From Zoogloeaceae bacterium (GTDB lineage: Bacteria; Pseudomonadota; Gammaproteobacteria; Burkholderiales; Rhodocyclaceae), in assembly GCA_031278735.1 (NCBI GenBank), contig JAITJU010000128.1, positions 1 to 5,459 on the forward strand: 5,459 nt of DNA, written 5' to 3'. A program made the translations under genes and the position numbers. Positions 1 through 3,873 of this stretch are shown piece after piece. The notes under the pieces are model-generated. The model made no database searches. It was not told the DNA's origin and saw nothing but the letters and a program-made list of their open reading frames with translations. The first letter of the stretch is position 1. The number at the start of each line of letters is the position of its first letter.

Positions 1-118
1 CGTGTCGATCACGGTGAAGCTGATTGCGCCGATTGCGATGGAAGAAGGCTTGCGCTTCGCCATCCGCGAGGGCGGGCGCACCGTCGGCGCGGGCGTCGTC
101 TCGAAAATCATCGAGTAA
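1..118 (+). CDS. tuf: Elongation factor Tu, C-terminal end (partial)
   Basis: This is the last 38 codons of EF-Tu, the GTPase that brings aminoacyl-tRNA to the ribosomal A site. The reading frame begins at base 2 and ends at TAA 116-118. What is seen is the end of the third beta-barrel domain, including the family hallmark GLRFAIREGGRTVGAGVV followed by the ending SKIIE. E. coli EF-Tu has nearly the same tail with a different last few residues. The start and the GTPase domain lie left of the window. Whether this is one of two tuf copies, as in many proteobacteria, cannot be told here. The position just before trpT and secE matches the tufB copy of E. coli. Identification is very secure despite the truncation. 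Confidence 0.97.
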   Translation, partial: VSITVKLIAPIAMEEGLRFAIREGGRTVGAGVVSKIIE

Positions 119-124
119 GCAGGT

Positions 125-178
125 TTGCGGGCGTCTTTCGGCCTTGGGCAGAAAGACGCCCGCAAGTTTTATTGTTTT
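125..178 (+). terminator. Intrinsic terminator after tuf
   Basis: A perfect 15-bp inverted repeat pairs 125-139 with 151-165, with an 11-base loop at 140-150 that can itself form a small GCC/GGC pairing. The stem includes GCGGGCGTCTTTC and is followed by a T-rich stretch at 167-178 (TTTTATTGTTTT). It begins 6 bases after the tuf stop codon, the classic position for a Rho-independent terminator. The T tract is broken by A and G, so termination may be incomplete. The tRNA gene starts only about 18 bases later, so some transcripts could read through into trpT. Confidence 0.85.
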
Positions 179-196
179 CGTATTTGCGGTTTTTGC

Positions 197-272
197 AGGG
201 GTATAGCTCAACTGGCAGAGCGTCGGTCTCCAAAACCGAAGGTTGGGGGTTCGATTCCCTCTGCCCCTGCCA
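197..272 (+). tRNA. trpT: tRNA-Trp (CCA anticodon)
   Basis: A 76-base tRNA with the 3' CCA encoded. The acceptor stem pairs 197-203 with 262-268, including one G-U pair. The anticodon stem pairs 223-227 with 235-239 around loop CTCCAAA, giving anticodon CCA at 230-232, which reads UGG tryptophan codons. The T arm is 245-261 with loop TTCGATT, and G269 is the discriminator base expected for tRNA-Trp. The sequence closely follows E. coli tRNA-Trp. The gene sits between tuf and secE, as in E. coli. No convincing separate promoter is visible in the short gap after the tuf terminator, though a weak -35/-10 pair (TTGGGC at 144-149, TTTTAT at 167-172) overlaps the terminator hairpin. Confidence 0.97.
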
Positions 273-318
273 AATTTAATCCTGAGCCGGATGTTTCCGT
301 AAAAATTTTTTGAACGAC

Positions 319-672
319 ATGATCGACAAAATCAAGATTGCGCTCTCCTTGCTGCTCATCGCGGCGGGTATTGCCGGAGCTTACCTGCTCTCCGAACAGG
401 CGTTGGTGTTGCGTGTGCTGGCGGTTGCAGCTGGCGTGATTGCGGGCGGAGTGCTGTTTTGCAAAACGACGGAAGCAGGCGGGCGTTTCGTGCAGTTGTG
501 GCGCGAAGCCTGCATAGAGCTAAAAAAAGTGGTCTGGCCCACCCGCAAGGAAACCACGCAGATGACGCTGCTGGTATTTTCCCTCGTGGTGATCATGGCG
601 CTGTTTCTGTTCATCACGGACAAGGGTCTGGAGTGGCTGATCTATGACATCGTTCTTGGGACGCCGACATGA
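319..672 (+). CDS. secE: Protein translocase subunit SecE
   Basis: SecE is an essential inner-membrane subunit of the SecYEG channel, which exports unfolded proteins. The 117-residue product from ATG 319 shows three hydrophobic segments at about residues 7-25, 30-48 and 83-99. This is the three-helix form found in E. coli, rather than the single-helix form of many other bacteria. The conserved cytoplasmic amphipathic region carries the family signature ELKKVVWPTRKET (67-79), just before the last membrane helix. Start choice is uncertain. An in-frame TTG at 310 would add three residues (start, Asn, Asp), but ATG 319 gives the MIDKIK-type N-terminus usual for the family. Neither start has a clear Shine-Dalgarno sequence. 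The stop codon TGA (670-672) overlaps the nusG start in ATGA, so translation of the two genes is probably coupled. Confidence 0.95.
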   Translation: MIDKIKIALSLLLIAAGIAGAYLLSEQALVLRVLAVAAGVIAGGVLFCKTTEAGGRFVQLWREACIELKKVVWPTRKETTQMTLLVFSLVVIMALFLFITDKGLEWLIYDIVLGTPT

Positions 673-1205
673 GTGAAAAATCCTGGTACGTGGTGCACGT
701 TTATTCCGGTTTTGAAAAAAGCGTCATGCGCGCCTTGCGGGAGCGCATTGATCGTTCCGGTCTGGCGGATATGTTCAATCGCATTCTGGTGCCGACCGAA
801 GAAGTCGTGGAAATGAAGAGCGGTCAGCGTTCCATCTCCGAACGCAAGTTCTATCCCGGCTATGTGCTGGTGGAAATGGAGATGAACGATGATTCCTGGC
901 ATCTGGTGAATGACACCCCAAAAGTGACCGGCTTCATTGGCGGCACGGCGACCAAGCCCGCGCCCATTTCCGCGAAGGAAGTGGATCGCATCCTGCAACA
1001 GATTCAGGCGGGCGCGGAAAAACCCCGTCCCAAGGTGCTGTTTGAGGTGGGCGAGAACGTGTGCATCAAGGAAGGTCCGTTCAACGACTTTCAGGGCAGC
1101 GTGGAAAGCATTGATTACGACAAGAACCGCATCACGGTCATGGTCAGCATTTTTGGCCGCGCAACGCCGGTGGTGCTGGAATTCACCCAGGTGGAAAAGA
1201 TCTGA
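669..1205 (+). CDS. nusG: Transcription termination/antitermination factor NusG
   Basis: NusG binds the RNA polymerase clamp, suppresses pausing, and links polymerase to Rho or to the leading ribosome through S10. The 178-residue product is close to the usual length of about 180. The NGN domain spans about residues 4-115, with WYVVHVYSGFEKSV near the N-terminus, FYPGYVLVEM at 61-70 and GFIGG at 88-92. A flexible linker rich in Lys, Pro and Arg (about 115-124) leads to the C-terminal KOW domain at about 127-178. There, VGENVCIKEGPFNDFQGSV and the IFGRATPVVLEF strand are typical. The gene overlaps the end of secE by 4 bases. A weak GGGA at 658-661 could serve as ribosome binding site. Such secE-nusG pairs are almost universal in bacteria. 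No anomaly is seen. Confidence 0.98.
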   Translation: MSEKSWYVVHVYSGFEKSVMRALRERIDRSGLADMFNRILVPTEEVVEMKSGQRSISERKFYPGYVLVEMEMNDDSWHLVNDTPKVTGFIGGTATKPAPISAKEVDRILQQIQAGAEKPRPKVLFEVGENVCIKEGPFNDFQGSVESIDYDKNRITVMVSIFGRATPVVLEFTQVEKI

Positions 1206-1326
1206 ACGATTGATTCGTTGCGCGAAAAAAAGGCGCGCCGTGAGCCTCGATTACGGCAAGAGGAGCGTCAGTAGGGGGAATCCCGAACCCGCGCTACCAC
1301 TCATGTTTTCAAGGAGTTTTTAAGAA
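1206..1326 (+). promoter_or_regulatory. nusG-rplK gap, possible L1-responsive leader
   Basis: The 121-base gap holds a hairpin pairing 1237-1243 (GCCGTGA) with 1251-1257 (TTACGGC), seven pairs including one G-U. It also holds a weaker helix pairing GTAG 1271-1274 with CTAC 1294-1297, around a purine-rich GGGGGAA and a CCC tract. The rplK Shine-Dalgarno sequence AAGGAG lies at 1311-1316, 10 bases before ATG 1327. In E. coli, protein L1 represses rplK-rplA translation by binding the leader of this mRNA at a site that mimics its 23S rRNA target, so a similar site is expected here. I cannot match the L1 recognition motif with certainty. I also see no convincing sigma-70 promoter; TTGATT at 1210-1215 has no good -10 partner. 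Confidence 0.35.
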
Positions 1327-1758
1327 ATGGCCAAGAAAATCATCGGCTACATCAAGCTGCAAGTGCCAGCCGGCAAGGCGAATCCCTCGCCGCCGATCGG
1401 CCCCGCGCTCGGTCAGCGCGGCTTGAACATCATGGAATTCTGCAAGGCGTTCAACGCCCAGACGCAAGGCGTGGAGCCGGGTCTGCCGATTCCCGTGGTG
1501 ATTACCGCCTTCGCGGACAAGTCCTTCACCTTCGTGATGAAGACGCCGCCCGCCACCATCCTCATCAAGAAAGCGGCCAAGATCGACAAGGGGTCGCCCA
1601 AGCCGCACACCGACAAGGTGGGCAAGATCACCCGCGCCCAGTGCGAGGAAATCGCCAAGGCCAAGCAGCCCTATCTCACCGCCGCCAATCTGGAAGCGGC
1701 CGCGCGCACCATCGCCGGTTCCGCGCGCAGCATGGGCATTACCGTGGAGGGACTCTGA
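1327..1758 (+). CDS. rplK: 50S ribosomal protein L11
   Basis: L11 forms the base of the GTPase-associated stalk with 23S rRNA helices 43-44. It is needed for factor-dependent GTP hydrolysis, for RelA activation and for binding of thiopeptides such as thiostrepton. The product is 143 residues, the usual size. The N-terminal domain (about 1-70) has the proline-bearing helix region PPIGPALGQRGLNIMEF (22-38), whose prolines are known contact and resistance sites for thiostrepton in other bacteria. The C-terminal rRNA-binding domain (about 76-143) ends with the conserved SARSMGITVEGL. The start is supported by AAGGAG at 1311-1316. The stop codon is one base before the rplA start, so the two genes form a coupled L11-L1 unit as in E. 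coli. Confidence 0.98.
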   Translation: MAKKIIGYIKLQVPAGKANPSPPIGPALGQRGLNIMEFCKAFNAQTQGVEPGLPIPVVITAFADKSFTFVMKTPPATILIKKAAKIDKGSPKPHTDKVGKITRAQCEEIAKAKQPYLTAANLEAAARTIAGSARSMGITVEGL

Positions 1759-1759
1759 A

Positions 1760-2458
1760 ATGGCGAAACTCACCAAGCGGCAAAAGGCGCTCGTCGGCAA
1801 GATCGAGGCGCAAAAACTGTATCCGCTCACGGAAGCCCTGGCGCTCGTCAAGGAAACCGCCACCGCCAAATTCGATGAATCCATCGATGTCGCGGTGAAT
1901 CTGGGTATTGACGCGCGCAAATCCGATCAACTGGTGCGCGGCTCGGTGGTATTGCCCGCCGGCACGGGAAAGACCGTGCGGGTGGCCGTGTTCGCCCAGG
2001 GCGAAAAGGCGGAAGCCGCGCGCGCCGCGGGCGCGGATATCGTCGGCTTCGACGATCTGGCCGCCGAGGTGAAGGCGGGCAACCTGAATTTCGATGTGGC
2101 GATCGCCACGCCGGACGCCATGCGCGTCGTCGGCCAGTTGGGACAGATCCTGGGGCCGCGCGGCCTGATGCCCAACCCCAAGGTCGGCACCGTGACCATG
2201 GATGTCGCCACTGCCGTGCAGAACGCCAAGGCGGGACAGGTGCAGTACCGTACCGACAAGGGCGGCATCATTCATGCCGCCATTGGCCGCGCTTCCTTCC
2301 CGGTGGAAAAGCTGGAGCAAAACCTGAAGGCGCTGATCGAGGCGCTGAACAAGGCAAGGCCTTCCGCCGCCAAGGGGCAGTATCTGAAAAAAATCGCCGT
2401 GACCAGCACCATGGGGCCCGGTGTGCACGTCGATCAGGCCAGCCTGCTCGGCGCGTAA
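1760..2458 (+). CDS. rplA: 50S ribosomal protein L1
   Basis: L1 forms the mobile stalk near the E site, helps release deacylated tRNA, and in E. coli represses its own operon by binding the mRNA. The product is 232 residues, close to the E. coli length of 234. Domain I consists of the two ends of the chain (about 1-68 and 160-232), and domain II is the inserted middle segment. The family signature LGPRGLMPNPKVGTV is at 131-145. The C-terminal RNA-binding loop STMGPG is at 216-221. The Shine-Dalgarno sequence GGAGGG (1746-1751) lies inside the end of rplK, 8 bases before ATG 1760, which supports the start and indicates translational coupling. A structured 237-base gap separates it from rplJ. 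Confidence 0.98.
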   Translation: MAKLTKRQKALVGKIEAQKLYPLTEALALVKETATAKFDESIDVAVNLGIDARKSDQLVRGSVVLPAGTGKTVRVAVFAQGEKAEAARAAGADIVGFDDLAAEVKAGNLNFDVAIATPDAMRVVGQLGQILGPRGLMPNPKVGTVTMDVATAVQNAKAGQVQYRTDKGGIIHAAIGRASFPVEKLEQNLKALIEALNKARPSAAKGQYLKKIAVTSTMGPGVHVDQASLLGA

Positions 2459-2469
2459 GGTTTTACAGA

Positions 2470-2576
2470 CTTTGGGACGCAAGGCGCTTTTGCCTCGCGT
2501 ATCGTCAAAGACCGTAGGCGCCGCCGGACTTTTCTGGCGGCTTAAATGGATGTATCGGCCTGCGCAGACGGTGTTG
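2470..2576 (+). promoter_or_regulatory. Putative L10 leader (L10-L12 autoregulatory RNA)
   Basis: The RNA can fold into two adjacent arms upstream of rplJ. Arm one pairs CTTTG 2470-2474 with CAAAG 2506-2510, enclosing a hairpin of 2477-2485 with 2492-2500 (one mismatch). Arm two pairs ACCGT 2511-2515 with ACGGT 2568-2572, then AGGC 2516-2519 with GCCT 2558-2561. It is capped by an 8-pair hairpin of 2520-2527 with 2534-2541. An asymmetric six-base internal loop at 2562-2567 (GCGCAG) has the purine content of a kink-turn-like element. In E. coli and Bacillus, the L10(L12)4 complex binds a leader of this kind and represses rplJL. Folding is from base pairing by eye. Assignment to the L10 leader family rests on location and general architecture. 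Confidence 0.65.
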
Positions 2577-2577
2577 C

Positions 2578-2622
2578 CCGAACAAGGATTTTGTCGGTTG
2601 CCCATGAAGCTGCCGATCGTTT
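2578..2622 (+). promoter_or_regulatory. Two competing hairpins in the rplJ leader
   Basis: Hairpin A pairs 2578-2585 (CCGAACAA, one bulged A) with 2591-2597 (TTGTCGG). Hairpin B pairs 2593-2600 with 2610-2617, with G-U pairs and one mismatch, and is followed by CGTTTTC at 2618-2624. Both use bases 2593-2597, so they cannot form together. This layout resembles an antiterminator/terminator switch downstream of the L10-binding arm. Hairpin B is imperfect and its T run short, so this is speculative. Confidence 0.3.
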
Positions 2623-2647
2623 TCTGGTTCAGGTCGCCGTAAGGAGT

Positions 2648-2674
2648 GGACGAGATTCGTTTCGTCCTGTTTTG
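2648..2674 (+). terminator. Terminator-like UUCG hairpin just before rplJ
   Basis: Bases 2648-2655 (GGACGAGA) pair with 2660-2667 (TTTCGTCC), giving eight pairs including one G-U, closed by a TTCG tetraloop at 2656-2659. The sequence TGTTTTG (2668-2674) follows immediately. The stem ends 13 bases before the rplJ Shine-Dalgarno sequence. It could act as a weak attenuator, an mRNA-stabilising or processing hairpin, or a spacer that keeps the ribosome binding site exposed. The short, interrupted T run makes strong termination unlikely, as expected upstream of an essential gene. Confidence 0.35.
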
Positions 2675-2680
2675 ACTTGA

Positions 2681-2687
2681 AAGGAGG
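2681..2687 (+). promoter_or_regulatory. Strong ribosome binding site for rplJ
   Basis: AAGGAGG lies 8 bases upstream of GTG 2696. It is the longest Shine-Dalgarno match in the window, and it fixes the GTG as the L10 start because no in-frame ATG lies nearby. A second AAGGAG at 2641-2646 has no start codon at a suitable distance. Confidence 0.85.
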
Positions 2688-2695
2688 AAAGACCC

Positions 2696-3193
2696 GTGGG
2701 TCTCAATCTTGAAGATAAAAAAGCCGTTGTGACAGAGGTGTCGGGCGAGGTCGATCATGCCCAGACCATCGCGCTGGCCGAATATCGCGGCATCAAGGTG
2801 GGCGATCTCACCGTGCTGCGCAGGAAGGCGCGCGAAGCGGGCGTGTATCTGCACGTGCTGAAGAATACCCTGGCGCGCCGGGCGGTGGAAGGGACGCCAT
2901 TCGCGGAACTCTCCAGCCATCTGGTCGGCCCCTTGATCTATGGCATCTCCAAAGATCCGGTAGCTGCGGCCAAGGTATTGCACGACTTCGCCAAAACCAA
3001 CGACAGGCTGACGATCAAGGCAGGCGCTCACGCAGGCAAGGTGCTGGACAAGGCTGGCGTGGAAGCGCTGGCTTCCATCCCTGGCCGCGAGGAACTGCTC
3101 GCCCGATTGTTGGGCGTCATGCAGTCCCCGCTTTCCGGCTTTGCCGGCGCGGTGGCCGCGCTTGCCAAACAACGCGAAACTGCCGCCGCCTGA
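2696..3193 (+). CDS. rplJ: 50S ribosomal protein L10
   Basis: L10 anchors the L7/L12 dimers to the ribosome, and with them feeds back on its own mRNA. The 165-residue product starts with GTG. The N-terminal rRNA- and L11-contacting domain carries typical blocks: LAEYRGIKVGDLTVLR (27-42), VYLHVLKNTLARRAV (50-64) and LVGPLIYGISKDP (76-88). The C-terminal helix that binds L7/L12 dimers is at about 133-160 (REELLARLLG, SPLSGFAGAVAALAKQ). The protein ends in a short Ala-rich tail. Its length fits the family, and the N-terminus GLNLEDKKAVVTEVS resembles betaproteobacterial L10. The 237-base upstream gap is structured, and rplL follows after 47 bases. Confidence 0.97.
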   Translation: MGLNLEDKKAVVTEVSGEVDHAQTIALAEYRGIKVGDLTVLRRKAREAGVYLHVLKNTLARRAVEGTPFAELSSHLVGPLIYGISKDPVAAAKVLHDFAKTNDRLTIKAGAHAGKVLDKAGVEALASIPGREELLARLLGVMQSPLSGFAGAVAALAKQRETAAA

Positions 3194-3240
3194 CAAGGCG
3201 CGGCGCATTTTTTACCGATTCTGTATCAGGAGCAATTTAA

Positions 3241-3633
3241 ATGGCAATTTCCAAAGAAGACATTCTTGAAGCTGTTGGCGCGATGACCGTCATGGAACTG
3301 AACGATCTCGTGAAGGCGTTCGAGGAAAAATTCGGCGTTTCCGCCGCCGCGCTGGCGGTGGCCGCCCCCGGCGCCGCCGCCCCCGGCGCCGCCGCCGTGG
3401 AGGAACAGACTGAATTTACCGTCATGCTGACGGATGTCGGCGAGAAAAAGGTAGACGTCATCAAGGTAGTGCGCGCCGCGACCGGCCTGGGTCTGAAAGA
3501 AGCCAAGGACATGGTGGATAAGGTGGCGAATGATCGCGTGCCCCAGACGGTCAAGGAAGGCATTCCCAAGGCCGACGCCGAAGCCTTGAAGAAACAACTG
3601 GAAGACGCAACCGCCAAGGTCGAGCTGAAGTAA
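3241..3633 (+). CDS. rplL: 50S ribosomal protein L7/L12
   Basis: L7/L12 is the multi-copy stalk protein that recruits and activates the translational GTPases (EF-Tu, EF-G, IF2, RF3). The product is 130 residues, slightly longer than the 121 of E. coli. The N-terminal dimerisation domain is at about 1-35 (ISKEDILEAVGAMTVMELNDL). A flexible Ala/Pro/Gly hinge is at about 36-53. The globular C-terminal domain is at about 54-130, with the factor-binding region VIKVVRAATGLGLKEAKDMV (73-92). The added length comes from repeated AAPGA units in the hinge. The start is supported by AGGAG at 3228-3232, 8 bases before the ATG. The gene is presumably co-transcribed with rplJ, and it is followed by a strong attenuator-like hairpin before rpoB. 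Confidence 0.98.
   Translation: MAISKEDILEAVGAMTVMELNDLVKAFEEKFGVSAAALAVAAPGAAAPGAAAVEEQTEFTVMLTDVGEKKVDVIKVVRAATGLGLKEAKDMVDKVANDRVPQTVKEGIPKADAEALKKQLEDATAKVELK
3361..3396 (+). repeat. 15-bp tandem repeat in the L7/L12 hinge
   Basis: The unit GCCGCCCCCGGCGCC occurs perfectly at 3361-3375 and 3376-3390, followed by a partial third copy (GCCGCC, 3391-3396). It is in frame and encodes Ala-Ala-Pro-Gly-Ala twice, plus Ala-Ala, in the flexible hinge (residues 41-52). The perfect DNA identity, including third codon positions, suggests recent duplication by slippage. The repeat length being a multiple of three keeps the frame intact. Confidence 0.95.
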
Positions 3634-3654
3634 GCCTTGCGTGTTCGAGAACCG

Positions 3655-3687
3655 GGCTGGCGGTCTTTTTTGGCCGTCGGCCTTTTT
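3655..3687 (+). terminator. rplL-rpoB attenuator (partial terminator)
   Basis: Bases 3655-3663 (GGCTGGCGG) pair with 3674-3682 (CCGTCGGCC), nine pairs with two G-U wobbles. Two further pairs (3664-3665 with 3672-3673) close a loop of six T residues. A run of five T residues follows at 3683-3687. It lies 21 bases after the rplL stop. E. coli has a well-known attenuator at the same place, which lets only a fraction of transcripts reach rpoB and so adjusts the ratio of ribosomal protein to polymerase. The position and form here strongly suggest the same role. Confidence 0.8.
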
Positions 3688-3761
3688 CCATTTCCTGATG
3701 TTTGTTCATGAAAAACCACAACTGATGCCGCACGCCCGCCACCCAGAATACAAACACAAAC

Positions 3762-3783
3762 CGGCGCGCTCGTCCGCGCGCCG
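3762..3783 (+). promoter_or_regulatory. GC-rich hairpin in the rpoB leader
   Basis: A perfect 8-bp stem pairs CGGCGCGC (3762-3769) with GCGCGCCG (3776-3783) around the loop TCGTCC. No T run follows directly, so it is not an obvious terminator. In E. coli an RNase III processing site lies between rplL and rpoB, and this hairpin could play an mRNA-processing or stability role. It is short for RNase III. No convincing promoter is seen in the rest of the gap (3688-3861). Confidence 0.4.
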
Positions 3784-3873
3784 AGCGTTGTCTTTGCCTT
3801 TTGGTTTCCCGTTTTGCCGCCAGCCTCAGTCGGACCGGCAAGCCGTTTCCCGACTTTTTATCCAGGAGTCATC

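Noticed and set aside
125..313. A 62-codon plus-strand frame over the tRNA gene
   Set aside because: It begins in the tuf terminator and translates the whole tRNA-Trp gene. It is a chance frame.
1210..1215. TTGATT as a -35 box for an rplK promoter
   Set aside because: No sequence resembling a -10 box occurs 16-18 bases downstream.
1232..1239. The 8-base palindrome GGCGCGCC
   Set aside because: It is a short palindrome in GC-rich DNA, expected by chance, and has no partner site in the window.
1274..1298. A minus-strand sequence resembling a tRNA T arm (GGGTTCGGGATTCCC)
   Set aside because: No acceptor, anticodon or D arm could be found around it, so it is not a tRNA or a clear tRNA remnant.
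2421..2642. A 73-codon plus-strand frame across the rplJ leader, as a possible leader peptide
   Set aside because: Its start lies inside rplA in another frame, without a Shine-Dalgarno sequence. It runs through base-paired RNA elements that explain the region better.
1739..3208. A 489-codon open frame on the minus strand across rplA and rplJ
   Set aside because: It is antisense to two certain ribosomal protein genes and crosses the rplJ leader. Its His/Gly/Arg-rich composition is typical of shadow frames in GC-rich codon-biased genes.
3836..3845. CGGC-AA-GCCG inverted repeat before rpoB
   Set aside because: A two-base loop cannot close, and the remaining stem would be only three pairs.
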